From contig JACZVL010000009.1 of NCBI GenBank assembly GCA_022572685.1, positions 1 to 33,126 of the forward strand: a stretch of 33,126 nucleotides of DNA. Reading direction: 5' to 3'. Below are positions 24,411-32,746 of this stretch, in pieces. The notes under the pieces were generated by a model, which saw only the letters and a list, made by a program, of their open reading frames with translations, had not been told where the DNA came from and did no database searches. The stretch comes from Pseudomonadota bacterium. Lineage in GTDB: Bacteria; Pseudomonadota; Alphaproteobacteria; Kiloniellales; J153. A program made the position numbers and the translations under genes. Each line of letters begins with the position of its first letter. Positions within the stretch are counted from its first letter, which is position 1.

Positions 24411-25065
24411 CCGAAGAGTCCCTTTCTAGAAGCGCTATCACGGAACACGAGGAGTGAGCTTCATAGAATGCAGCCATCTGCGCCACAACAGCCTCTAATA
24501 CTTTCTGCTCCGACATTGCCAAAAAAACGGCGACCGGATCACGGCCCGGCGCCTGAATAAGTAGGTCAGCAGGAAACTCGATTCCTGGCGCAATCGATTC
24601 GTTTTCCTTGATTTCGGCGCGGTCACTCAACGCCCGGATGATGGCTCGTGAAGCATCTTCCCTGAAAGTGCTGGCAGCTCTTTCAGGAGTAAGCAATACC
24701 AAGTCCTGCAAACGCAGCAATAGAGCTATAAATCTCATCGCCGCGCCCGGAACGCGATCTTCACTGAGCGGAAGGCTGATTATTTCAGCGCGATCTTCAT
24801 CGTATGTAGCGCCATATTCCTGAAGCATTTCTGCGAACGCCTCAGACCTCGTTTGGCTATCGAGGTCCGCTCCTTGGGCTTCGATCAAGGGAATCGTCGT
24901 TCCGTCATCCTCCAAGCGGAAACGCCCTAGTCGGTCGGGGCCGACAATATAAAAGCCTAATGGTTCGCCGCCATAACCGTCAAACCCCGTACAAACTGCA
25001 AGGCCCGCCGGCACATCGCGAAACCGAAGATCATCACAGAATGCTTTGCAGAGTTCTTCTTTCAA
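24283..25065 (-). CDS. DUF1828/DUF1829-like protein of unknown function
   Basis: A 260-residue protein without signal peptide or membrane segment. The N-terminal half (GFYIVGPDRLGRFRLEDDG, then YGATYDEDRAEI) looks like DUF1828, and the C-terminal half (DLLIQAPGRDPVAVFLAM, then ASNRLTAMPIYEGDQAA) like DUF1829; the assignment is from memory of the pattern. No function is known to me. It begins with TTG, whose last two bases fall in the TGA stop of the gene upstream (TTGA overlap), so translation is coupled. Base composition is clearly less GC-rich than in flanking sugar genes, with ATA, AAA and TCA codons frequent, which suggests transfer with the neighbouring IS remnant. It might be one half of a toxin-antitoxin-like or defence pair; that is speculation. 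Confidence 0.7.
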   Translation of the reverse strand: MKEELCKAFCDDLRFRDVPAGLAVCTGFDGYGGEPLGFYIVGPDRLGRFRLEDDGTTIPLIEAQGADLDSQTRSEAFAEMLQEYGATYDEDRAEIISLPLSEDRVPGAAMRFIALLLRLQDLVLLTPERAASTFREDASRAIIRALSDRAEIKENESIAPGIEFPADLLIQAPGRDPVAVFLAMSEQKVLEAVVAQMAAFYEAHSSCSVIALLERDSSVTRKMRGHASNRLTAMPIYEGDQAAAILRIQREVLGHQNILH

Positions 25066-25478
25066 AGTAGCTGTCCCTCGCCTAGGTGCAGGCGAAACTT
25101 CTTCGCTGCAACCGCCAACGCATGTTCGTCGCTGCTGATATTAAAGGCCACATTGCGATGATACCCACGCGGGCCTGGAAAGCGCCTTTGCCATGGATGG
25201 CGCATTACGCCTGTCGGTGCATCTTCTATGTCCTTGCAAGTCGCAAGAACATGCCAGCCCGGATGCGTACCATGAAATTCATACTGCGCCAGGACAGCCA
25301 TATCGCGGTCATGCTCTTGAGCAAGCACGGCGCGATACTGCTCTTTATCTGCCCTATAAGCAATCAGTAAGCGAAAATCGGCCTCAAGTGCCTCAAAGCA
25401 CACTATACGCCACCGAAACGCACCAAGCCTGTAGCTTCGATTTCTTGGCCGTGATAGCGGAAAGGCAGCGCGGGGCAT
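25062..25478 (-). CDS. Hypothetical protein, first gene of the DUF1828 pair
   Basis: I do not recognise this family. It is a 138-residue soluble protein from ATG 25478, which has GGAGGG eight bases upstream. The in-frame ATG 25550 would give 162 residues but has no ribosome binding site and lies almost at the predicted transcription start. Visible features are a beta-rich start (YRLGAFRWRIVCFEALEADFRLLIAY), several His and Trp residues in the middle (YEFHGTHPGWHVLATCKD, RHPWQRRFPGP) and a C-terminal AVAAKKFRLHLGEG. It overlaps the DUF1828-like gene by four bases, so the two products probably work together. The GC content is low compared with neighbours. Its promoter carries a perfect inverted repeat over the -10 box. 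Confidence 0.6.
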   Translation of the reverse strand: MPRAAFPLSRPRNRSYRLGAFRWRIVCFEALEADFRLLIAYRADKEQYRAVLAQEHDRDMAVLAQYEFHGTHPGWHVLATCKDIEDAPTGVMRHPWQRRFPGPRGYHRNVAFNISSDEHALAVAAKKFRLHLGEGQLL

Positions 25479-25552
25479 CCTTCCGCCCTCCTGCCACTTC
25501 CCCCAATCGACAACCGTCTTCTCCGCCCGGACTATTTCTTGGAGTCGCATAG

Positions 25553-25587
25553 GGAGAGAGTATCCGGGCTCTCTCCGTCGCCGTCAA
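25553..25587 (-). promoter_or_regulatory. Promoter and operator-like dyad of the DUF1828 pair
   Basis: On the minus strand TTGACG (25587-25582), a 17-base spacer and GATACT (25564-25559) form a promoter. The perfect 8-base inverted repeat GGAGAGAG (25553-25560) / CTCTCTCC (25569-25576) covers the -10 box and the spacer. This layout is typical of tightly repressed or autoregulated two-gene units. Confidence 0.55.
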
Positions 25588-25611
25588 TGCTTTCTCAAGG
25601 TGAACATTGCG

Positions 25612-26538
25612 TCACTTGCCCGCCCCCGCCGCCATGCCCTTGATGATGTAGCGTTCGAGCACCACACCGATCACCACCAGTGGCGCGATGGCGGCGGTCG
25701 AAAGCGCGGCCATGGACCACCAATTGATGCCTTGGCTGCCGGTCTGGCTGGCCACCATGACCGGCAGCGTCTTGGCGTCGGTAGAGGTGAGAAGGGCGGC
25801 GAAAAAATACTCGTTCCAGGTCAGCACCAGGGACAGGATAAAGGCGGCGACCATGCCGGGAAGGGCGATCGGCAGCACGATCTGGACGAACGCGCCCCAA
25901 ACGGAAAGGCCATCGACCAGCGCGGCTTCCTCGAGCTCGATCGGTATCGCGCTGAATTGGTCGCGCATGATCCAGATGACGATCGGAAGAACCATCAGCG
26001 TGTAGAGGAGGATGATCCCGATCCGGCTGTCGAGCAGGGCAAGCTCCTTGTAAAGAATCAGGAACGGCAGGGCCAGCACCACCGGCGGCAGGATCATCTG
26101 GCTGAGGAAGAAAAACGAGATGTCGCTGTTCCTCATGAAGCCGAAGCGGTAGGAAAACCGGCTCAGGCCATAGGCGGCCAGCGAACCGAGCGTCACCGCG
26201 AGCATCGAGGCGCTGAGCGAGGTTATCACGCTGTTCATGAAGCGCTTGAGGAACTCCTCGCGCACGGTCGAGGTCTCGGAAATCGTATTGGGCGAGAGGC
26301 CGAGCGAGCGCCAGCCGCGCCATTGCGGCTCGAAATCGACCCAGGGGACCAGGTTGCCGCGCATGACATCGGGCGCGATCTTGAACGAGGTCGTGACCGT
26401 CCAGTAGATCGGGAACAGGCAAATAAAGGCCCAGAAAATCAGCGCGCCGTAGATCAGCGCGCGTTCGGTGTACCATTTGGCGCGGTACGCAAGATCCGGT
26501 TCGGCATCCGAAAAGATTTGGGTGGTTTGCCCGCTCAT
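25612..26538 (-). CDS. ABC sugar importer permease (MalG-like), third importer
   Basis: A 308-residue inner-membrane protein with six hydrophobic segments. The EAA coupling loop reads ELEEAALVDGLSVWGAFVQIVLP. Helix 1 (ALIFWAFICLFPIYWTVTTSF) and the long periplasmic segment after it (residues about 55-95) are normal for MalG proteins. The start at 26538 lies in a four-base ATGA overlap with the stop of the preceding permease, so the two are coupled. The open frame upstream to 27573 is a shadow of the other permease gene. It is the third gene of the minus-strand binding protein-permease-permease unit; the ATPase is on the other strand at 29730. The gene ends 25 bases from the DUF1828 promoter, so foreign DNA has inserted directly behind it. 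Confidence 0.9.
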   Translation of the reverse strand: MSGQTTQIFSDAEPDLAYRAKWYTERALIYGALIFWAFICLFPIYWTVTTSFKIAPDVMRGNLVPWVDFEPQWRGWRSLGLSPNTISETSTVREEFLKRFMNSVITSLSASMLAVTLGSLAAYGLSRFSYRFGFMRNSDISFFFLSQMILPPVVLALPFLILYKELALLDSRIGIILLYTLMVLPIVIWIMRDQFSAIPIELEEAALVDGLSVWGAFVQIVLPIALPGMVAAFILSLVLTWNEYFFAALLTSTDAKTLPVMVASQTGSQGINWWSMAALSTAAIAPLVVIGVVLERYIIKGMAAGAGK

Positions 26539-27668
26539 CCGAACCCGCCCTGGCTGGTCCGCCGCATCCAGCGGTTCACCCCGCTCAGGAGCATCAAAAT
26601 GAAGACGATGATCAGCACCAGATAGACCATGGCGAGAAGCGTGCCGTAACCGACATTGGAGCGGTCCCGGTATTCCCGGAATATGAAGCTGGTGACGGAG
26701 TCGGTTGCGCCTCCCGGGCCGCCGGAGGTGACGTTGATGATGATATCGGCCAGCTTGAGCTTGAAGATAATCCGGATCACGATGGCGGTGATGCTGACCG
26801 GCAGCATCAGCGGGAAGATCACCTCCCAGAAGCTCTGCCAGGCCGTGGCGCCGTCGACCTTGGCGGCTTCCAGAACTTCCTTCGGCAGTGCCTGGAGGCC
26901 CGCGAGGATCATGATCATCATGAACGGAATGAAGGTCCAGGCGTCCATCACCATGATCGCCAGACGCGCGACCTCGGGCGTGCCGAAGAAGGAAGGGCTC
27001 TCCCAGCCCAGGAACCGGCCGAGCCTCGCCAAGGGGCCGAAGCGGATCTCCATCATCGACTTGCCGACCATCCAGCTGACCGCCACGGGCGACAGCATGA
27101 GGGGCAGCAATAAGGCCACGCGGAAGAACTTGCGGGCGCGGATATCCGCGTTGAGGAGCAGCGCGAGGCCGAAGGCGATGATGTATTCGACGGCGATCGC
27201 GGCCACGTAGTAAACCATGTTCAGAAGCGCGTTCCAGTAAAAGGGATCGCTCAACATCTGCCGGAAATTGTCGAGGCCGTTGAACTTTCGCCCGGTGACC
27301 GAAGCGAGGTTCCAGTCGGTGAACGAGATGTAGAGCCCGAACAGCATCGGGAAGATCACCATCGAGACCACGAAGAGAACCGCGGGGAGGACGAAAAGCG
27401 CGCGCTTGCCCTGTTCGCCCCGGATCAGGACCTGGGCGACGCCCATGGCGATGGCCCACAAGAGGTAGGCGTAAAGTACCGGGCGCCAGTTCTCGAAACC
27501 GAAGGAGATGACTTCGAACTCGTAGAGCGCCTGGGCGATCAGCATGACGGCCAGCAGAACCGCCGCGGACCATACCAGCGTTCGCCCGGCCAGAATGCGG
27601 CCAGGCGACATATGGTCAGAGGTAACGACGTGAAGCTTATCGCCGTCGGACTGCGCCGGCATGCTCAT
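26535..27668 (-). CDS. ABC sugar importer permease (MalF-like), third importer
   Basis: A 377-residue inner-membrane permease. There are two extra hydrophobic segments at the N-terminus (LVWSAAVLLAVMLIAQALY and VLYAYLLWAIAMGVAQVL) before the canonical six-helix core, which begins at ALFVLPAVLFVVSMVIFPMLFGLYISFTDWN. NGLDNFRQMLSDPFYWNALLN and the EAA loop VLEAAKVDGATAWQSFWEVIFP are standard. Start ATG 27668 or the in-frame ATG 27662 are both possible. It follows the binding-protein gene after a 66-base gap that holds a 12-pair hairpin, and overlaps the next permease by four bases. Confidence 0.9.
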   Translation of the reverse strand: MSMPAQSDGDKLHVVTSDHMSPGRILAGRTLVWSAAVLLAVMLIAQALYEFEVISFGFENWRPVLYAYLLWAIAMGVAQVLIRGEQGKRALFVLPAVLFVVSMVIFPMLFGLYISFTDWNLASVTGRKFNGLDNFRQMLSDPFYWNALLNMVYYVAAIAVEYIIAFGLALLLNADIRARKFFRVALLLPLMLSPVAVSWMVGKSMMEIRFGPLARLGRFLGWESPSFFGTPEVARLAIMVMDAWTFIPFMMIMILAGLQALPKEVLEAAKVDGATAWQSFWEVIFPLMLPVSITAIVIRIIFKLKLADIIINVTSGGPGGATDSVTSFIFREYRDRSNVGYGTLLAMVYLVLIIVFILMLLSGVNRWMRRTSQGGFG

Positions 27669-27688
27669 GGAAGAGGCCTTGCAAATTA

Positions 27689-27720
27689 TCGGGTTGGCGG
27701 CCTCTCGACCGCCAACCCGA
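27689..27720 (-). promoter_or_regulatory. Perfect 12-pair intercistronic hairpin between binding protein and permease
   Basis: TCGGGTTGGCGG (27689-27700) and CCGCCAACCCGA (27709-27720) are perfectly complementary around an 8-base loop. The stem lies 14 bases after the binding-protein stop on the minus strand. No T-run follows, so mRNA 3'-end protection or partial attenuation is likely. Confidence 0.75.
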
Positions 27721-27734
27721 CAACGCTTAAGTCG

Positions 27735-29399
27735 CTAGATACCGAGCGATGCCTTATACAGCGCGATCTGACTCTCGCGCCCGATCTGGTCGGTGAGCTT
27801 CTCCCACGCCACCGCAATCCTGTCGGCGCCGTCCTGGGCCGAGTATTGGCCGGCGTAGATCTTCGCCAGTTCGTCCTCGGCGATCGAGTAGTACTGGAAG
27901 ATGCCCGGGATGCGCGGCTCGATGGCGGCGTTCGGGTGGTTGTACGAATCCGACTGGGAGGCGAGGTAGTTCACGATGAAGGCCTCGTCGTAGCCGGCGC
28001 TGACCCATTCGGGAATGTCGAAGTGCGAGTTCCGATAGGGCTGGAAGCCCGAGGGATACGCCGCGCACCAGAGCGAGATGTCCTTGCCGCCCAGGTGGGC
28101 CGCCGCGGACCATGCCGCCTTGTGCTTCTTGGCATCGCCGTCGACCCGCGCCATGACGTACACGCCCCAGCCGATGTAGGCCATATTGGGCGCGAAGTTC
28201 GGACCCGAGGGGAGGGTATCCCACTGGCCGGTCTTGGAATTGTAGACGTCGTCCGAGCCCGGCAGGATCGAGAACCCGATGGTGTCGCCCACCACCGAGC
28301 TGTCGGAGGTCTTGGCGTTCGAGCCGATATCGCCCCACCAGCTCAGCATCGAGCCGGTGCCGGCCAGGAATTGCTGGAAGCCGGTGGTGCCGGGATCCGC
28401 GTTGATCTGGTCGGTCGGCTGGGCGTCGAGCACGTCGAGCACGTCCTGAATGGCGCGCACCCAGGCCGGGTTGTTGACGCGGGGTTTCATGGTGTCGGAA
28501 TCGAACAGCCATGCCGTGTCGTTTGGGTGCTTGGCGTAAGCGGTGGCGCGGGAACCGAGGAAGTAGAAGCCGAAGCCGCCCCAGCCCTTCAGCGGATCGA
28601 GATAGCCGTTGGCTTCGAAGCCACCGATCTTCTTGCCCTTGAGGAATTTCGTGACCTCTTGCACCTTCTGCCAGGTGGTCGGCACCTCCCACGGGCCGTC
28701 ATGGCCTTCGGCCTTCCAGGAGGCGGCGAAATCGGCGTCCGTGAAGTAGTCGGTCCGGTAGTTGAAGTTGTGGCAGTCGCCATCGATGGAGATCCGGTAG
28801 GTCTTGCCGTCCCAGGTGCCGACCGGGGCCTTGAGGTAATCCACGTAGTCGTCCATCTCGATCTGGCCTTCGACCCAGCCGGGCATTTCAGAGGCGAGAC
28901 CCTTGCCGCAGACGTCGCCCTCGAAGGGGGCGCCCATCTCGATGATGTCGAAATCGACGGTCCCGGTGGCGATCGACTGCTGAAGCCGCGCGTTGTAGTC
29001 GGCCTGCGCGAGGTCGATCCAATTTATCTTCGCCCCGGTATAGGCCTCCCACGGCTTCAGGAAACCGCGGAACAGGAAATTGTGCAGGTTCTGGTTGTTG
29101 AGCCCGAGGAAGGTGAGCTCCACGCCCGCAAACTCGCCGCTGGCGACGTTGCCCTTGGTCGGCCCGAGGCAGAGCGCGCCGACCTTCTGCCAGTCGGAAT
29201 CGCCGGGCGATCCGACGCCGACGCCCGGGATCCGGAGAATCTCCGCCCGGATACTGCTTTGGGCGAACGAGGACCGAGTCAGGCCTCCAAGCCCGACGGC
29301 CGCGCCGGCGGCGACCGCACCGACGCTGGCCGCGCCTTGCAGCATCGTTCGCCTGCTCACCTGAGCAGCCATGAGCCGGTCAAATATTTCTACTTTCAT
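27735..29399 (-). CDS. Tat-exported ABC solute-binding protein, third importer (family 1)
   Basis: A 554-residue exported binding protein, longer than the usual 400-450. The N-terminus has a twin-arginine signal (SRRTMLQG, then a weakly hydrophobic Ala/Gly-rich stretch, ending near SSFAQ), so it is exported folded. The mature chain shows FLGLNNQNLHNFLFRGFLKP, FDIIEMGAPFEGDV, TYRISIDGDCHNFNYRTD, and a C-terminal region rich in Trp and Tyr, all of the cluster-D sugar/polyol type. ATG 29399 has GGGAGGAT upstream. It heads the minus-strand operon with two permeases. A TTGACA-N16-CATAAT promoter about 200 bases upstream implies a long structured leader. The ligand is unknown; the mutarotase, ribokinase and FGGY kinase nearby suggest a monosaccharide. 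Confidence 0.88.
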   Translation of the reverse strand: MKVEIFDRLMAAQVSRRTMLQGAASVGAVAAGAAVGLGGLTRSSFAQSSIRAEILRIPGVGVGSPGDSDWQKVGALCLGPTKGNVASGEFAGVELTFLGLNNQNLHNFLFRGFLKPWEAYTGAKINWIDLAQADYNARLQQSIATGTVDFDIIEMGAPFEGDVCGKGLASEMPGWVEGQIEMDDYVDYLKAPVGTWDGKTYRISIDGDCHNFNYRTDYFTDADFAASWKAEGHDGPWEVPTTWQKVQEVTKFLKGKKIGGFEANGYLDPLKGWGGFGFYFLGSRATAYAKHPNDTAWLFDSDTMKPRVNNPAWVRAIQDVLDVLDAQPTDQINADPGTTGFQQFLAGTGSMLSWWGDIGSNAKTSDSSVVGDTIGFSILPGSDDVYNSKTGQWDTLPSGPNFAPNMAYIGWGVYVMARVDGDAKKHKAAWSAAAHLGGKDISLWCAAYPSGFQPYRNSHFDIPEWVSAGYDEAFIVNYLASQSDSYNHPNAAIEPRIPGIFQYYSIAEDELAKIYAGQYSAQDGADRIAVAWEKLTDQIGRESQIALYKASLGI

Positions 29400-29494
29400 C
29401 GATCATCCTCCCTGAAAGACATCAGTTTCACCTGCTTCGCGCCGTCTGTTTCTAACCGGTGTCCGGAGGCTGCACGCCATCAAGCCCGCGCCAC

Positions 29495-29534
29495 AAGCCC
29501 TTAGCGGACCGGGCCATCGTGATGGTTAGGGCTT
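29495..29534. promoter_or_regulatory. Structured 40-base element in the leader of the third ABC operon
   Basis: AAGCCCT (29495-29501) pairs with AGGGCTT (29528-29534), and inside them CCATC/GATGG (29514-29518, 29521-29525) forms a second dyad. It lies between the predicted minus-strand promoter at 29598-29625 and the binding-protein start at 29399, so it may fold in the leader RNA or act as an operator. Confidence 0.4.
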
Positions 29535-29597
29535 ACCGTGAACTTGCAACCACTTCCTTTGATTGGACAAAATCCGACGGCTTGAGATACACTCAGG

Positions 29598-29625
29598 ATT
29601 ATGAAGCAACCCAACGTACTGTCAA
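29598..29625 (-). promoter_or_regulatory. Promoter of the third ABC operon
   Basis: On the minus strand a perfect TTGACA (29625-29620), a 16-base spacer and CATAAT (29603-29598). The predicted start leaves about 190 bases of leader before the binding-protein ATG. Confidence 0.6.
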
Positions 29626-29633
29626 CAAGATCG

Positions 29634-29655
29634 AAAAAAACCGGCGCCGCGCCGG
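29634..29655 (-). terminator. Intrinsic terminator reading leftward, upstream of the third ABC promoter
   Basis: CCGGCG/CGCCGG with a three-base loop (29641-29655) is followed on the minus strand by seven T (complement of 29634-29640). No minus-strand gene ends here. It would stop antisense or read-through transcription just before the promoter at 29625. Confidence 0.55.
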
Positions 29656-29729
29656 GACGTCTGGGTCTCGGTTGCTTCCTGAAAAACCACAAGAAAATCC
29701 AATAAAAGCCAGGGAGACAGCGGGAGAAC

Positions 29730-30788
<1,059 letters not shown>

Positions 30789-30823
30789 GCAGCCCGGCAA
30801 ACCGCAAACCGCAAGGGACGATC

Positions 30824-31279
30824 ATGCTCAAGGGAATAAGCCCGCTGCTCAACGCGGAGGTGCTCTATGCGCTCCGCGCCATGGGCCACGGTGACGACCT
30901 GATCATCGCCGACACCAACTTTCCATCCGACTCGGTGGCCCGGCAGACCCGGCTCGGCAAGCTGCTGAGAATCGACAACACGACCGCCGCGGAGACGGTC
31001 GAGGCGGTGCTGTCGGTCATGCCGCTGGACGGCTTCGTGGACGATTCCGCCGCCCGCATGGAAATCGTCGGGTCGCCCGACGACGTGCCCTCGGTGCAGC
31101 AAGAGGTCCAGAGCGCGATCGACGCCGCCGAGGGCAAGCCCTGGCCGATGGTATCGGTCGAGCGCTTCGCTTTTTATCGGCGCGCCAAGCAGGCCTATTG
31201 CGTGATCCAGACCGGCGAGCGCCGGTTCTACGGATGTTTCGCCTTCCGCAAGGGCGTGATCCCGCCCGACGCCGCCTAA
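30824..31279 (+). CDS. RbsD/FucU-family sugar mutarotase (L-fucose mutarotase-like)
   Basis: A 151-residue cytoplasmic protein that interconverts sugar anomers so that transport and kinase or dehydrogenase steps are not limited by spontaneous mutarotation. The signature GHGDDLIIADTNFP, with the catalytic His, and the C-terminal TGERRFYGCFAFRKGVI are present. The length, the internal DDVPSVQQEVQSAID stretch and the Tyr pattern are nearer FucU than RbsD. It lies 35 bases after the ATPase gene with AAGGGAC upstream, and 14 bases before the ribokinase gene. With the aldose dehydrogenase and lactonase at 19510-21412 it would fit fucose-like sugar use, but that link is inferred. Confidence 0.9.
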   Translation: MLKGISPLLNAEVLYALRAMGHGDDLIIADTNFPSDSVARQTRLGKLLRIDNTTAAETVEAVLSVMPLDGFVDDSAARMEIVGSPDDVPSVQQEVQSAIDAAEGKPWPMVSVERFAFYRRAKQAYCVIQTGERRFYGCFAFRKGVIPPDAA

Positions 31280-31293
31280 AGCGGAGATCGCCC

Positions 31294-32220
31294 ATGGCCG
31301 GCAAGATCGTGATCCTCGGGGTTTTCGTGGCCGATACCGCCTACCGGGCCGAGCGGGCGCCGCGCATGGGTGAAACCATCCTCGGCAACAGCTTCGCCCT
31401 CGGTCCGGGCGGCAAGGGGTCGAACCAGGCCGTTGCCGCCGCGAGGCTGGGCGCCGACGTGACCTTCCTGTCCAAGCTCGGGCGCGATCCGTTCGCGGAC
31501 ATGGCGTTCAAGACCTGGGCCGATGCCGGAGTCAAACCCGTGGTGACCCAGAGCGACGACTCCTACACCGGGGCCGCCTACATCTTCGTCGAGGAGGCGA
31601 CGGGCGACAATGCCATCATCATCTGTCCCGGCGCGGCGGCCACCATCGCAGCCGCCGATATCGAGGCCAACGCCGATCTGATCGGCTCGGCCACGGTATT
31701 CATGACCCAGTTGGAGCAACCCATGGACGCGGCGGTCCGGGCCCTCGAGATCGCGCGCGAGGCTGGCGTCCGCACCATTCTGAACCCCGCTCCGGCGAAT
31801 AGCCTGCCCGAGGGAATGCTCGCGCTCTGCGATTACGTCACCCCGAACGAAACCGAGGCGGAGGCGCTGACCGGGGTGGCGGTGGCCTCGGTGGACGACG
31901 CCCGGCGGGCGGCCGAAGCCTTCCTGTCCAAGGGCGTGGGCGCCGCCGTGATCACGCTGGGCGAGAGAGGGGCGCTGTTCCACTCCGCGCGGCGGTCCGA
32001 ACTCATCCCCGCCGTCGATGCCGGGCCCGTGGTCGAAACCACCGGCGCCGGCGACGCCTTCAACGGTGGTTTCGCCACCGCGCTCGCCAGGGGAGACGAC
32101 CCCCTCGATGCCGTTCGCTTCGGTTGCGCGACCGCCGCCATCTCGGTCACCCGGCCCGGCACCGCCCCCTCCATGCCGACATTGGCGGAAGTCGAGGAAC
32201 TGATGGCGGGGAGCCCGTGA
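31294..32220 (+). CDS. Ribokinase-like PfkB-family sugar kinase
   Basis: A 308-residue kinase. The N-terminal substrate motif GPGGKGSNQAVAAARLGADV, the middle ILNPAPAN, TPNETEAEALTG and the catalytic TTGAGDAFNGGF are all characteristic of ribokinase (RbsK) and close relatives. ATG 31294 has GCGGAG upstream, and the RbsK chain starts exactly there; the open frame back to 31198 is a shadow of the mutarotase gene. It is the last gene of the ATPase-mutarotase-kinase operon and the right boundary of intact genes before the pseudogene region. Ribose is the default substrate, but a different furanose or deoxy sugar is possible because the mutarotase is of the FucU sort. Confidence 0.9.
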   Translation: MAGKIVILGVFVADTAYRAERAPRMGETILGNSFALGPGGKGSNQAVAAARLGADVTFLSKLGRDPFADMAFKTWADAGVKPVVTQSDDSYTGAAYIFVEEATGDNAIIICPGAAATIAAADIEANADLIGSATVFMTQLEQPMDAAVRALEIAREAGVRTILNPAPANSLPEGMLALCDYVTPNETEAEALTGVAVASVDDARRAAEAFLSKGVGAAVITLGERGALFHSARRSELIPAVDAGPVVETTGAGDAFNGGFATALARGDDPLDAVRFGCATAAISVTRPGTAPSMPTLAEVEELMAGSP

Positions 32221-32236
32221 CCGGTCATGCCCACCG

Positions 32237-32300
32237 AGAGGTGGACCCCAATCGCTGGACAGCTTGGCGGCGTTTGTTAGGTGGAATCCCATGATGATTT
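32237..32300. mobile_element. Possible terminal fragment of an IS3-type element
   Basis: The stretch GTGGACCCCAATCGCTGGAC (32241-32260) resembles, from memory, ends of some IS3-family elements (a GACCCC...TGGACA pattern followed by a short leader and ATG). It sits exactly where the glutamine synthetase fragment stops. No transposase or second end is seen, so this is a weak call. Confidence 0.25.
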
Positions 32301-32459
32301 TCATGCCCCCAGCGCCGCTTGGGTCTCGATACCCCACAGGCCGGCGCCCAGAATGTAGGCGAGGTTGAGATAGGGATTGGCGTCGGCGCCAGGCAGCCGG
32401 TATTCCAGACGGCAGTGGCTATCGGGCGCGGTGACGATGCGGATCGCCGATGAATTGTT
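32301..32459 (-). pseudogene. Glutamine synthetase-family C-terminal fragment
   Basis: Translation of the minus strand gives 52 residues that match the glutamine synthetase catalytic core: NNSSAIRIVTAP corresponds to the NRSAAIRVP motif, and RLEYRLPGADANPYLNLAYI to the R-x-E-x-R-x-x-x-A-D-x-N-P-Y-L motif. After GLWGIETQ the natural chain should run on for about 90 residues, but here it ends at ALGA-stop. Everything upstream (about 300 residues) is missing; the frame is joined to part of a phosphotriesterase-family gene. It probably comes from a GlnA-like or gamma-glutamylpolyamine synthetase gene. It cannot be functional. Confidence 0.75.
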
Positions 32460-32462
32460 CTG

Positions 32463-32679
32463 CCGCGCACGATGTGGACGTCGGCGCGCTCGGAGACCTC
32501 TCTCAAGCCCGAGGGATCGAGGATCATGGGCCTGGCGCTGACATCGACCACCGAGCGGCGGCCGGTAGCGTAAAATCGCAGACCACTTGCTCGTGCATCA
32601 GGGTGGGGCCCAGCTCCGCGGGATCGACGGGACCGCGGACGGTCCGCACCTTGCCGGCGAGATCGTTTCCGGCGCCCAT
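32463..32679 (-). pseudogene. Phosphotriesterase-family N-terminal fragment, frameshifted
   Basis: From ATG 32679, preceded by TAGGAA, the minus strand encodes KVRTVRGPVDPAELGPTLM-HEQ, the typical start of phosphotriesterase-related proteins; the metal-binding HEH reads HEQ. The frame breaks shortly after. In another frame the family continues with GRRSVVDVSARPMILDPSGL and EVSERADVHIVRG, equal to about residues 75-110 of family members. About 40 residues have been lost between, and nothing follows that belongs to the family. The next bases are the glutamine synthetase fragment. Two genes have thus been joined by deletion. Confidence 0.65.
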
Positions 32680-32683
32680 GTTC

Positions 32684-32746
32684 CTACGCCACCTCGACCC
32701 GTTCGCCGTCCCATCCGCCCGAGCCGACGATCGCCGCGTTCAGCAT
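32684..32746 (-). pseudogene. Gfo/Idh/MocA oxidoreductase N-terminal scrap
   Basis: A 20-residue frame, MLNAAIVGSGGWDGERVEVA-stop, looks like the Rossmann start of a Gfo/Idh/MocA dehydrogenase (MLNAAIVGLGWWG... is common). It lies between the HD-domain gene and the phosphotriesterase fragment in the same direction. It is too short for certainty; it might be chance, but both neighbours on its left are also gene fragments. Confidence 0.4.

Noticed and set aside
24400-24421. Sequence resembling an IS terminal repeat (GTGTAACCGAAGAGTCC)
   Set aside because: It lies within the coding part of the DUF1828-like gene and no matching inverted copy is found near 23830-23930.
25612-27573. A 653-codon frame that could suggest a fused double permease
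   Set aside because: Only the part from 26538 has permease features; the upstream part is an off-frame reading of the other permease, and the ATGA overlap fixes the boundary.
27612-29504. 630-codon plus-strand frame opposite the third binding protein
   Set aside because: Antisense shadow of a gene with a clear Tat signal and binding-protein fold; no motif of its own.
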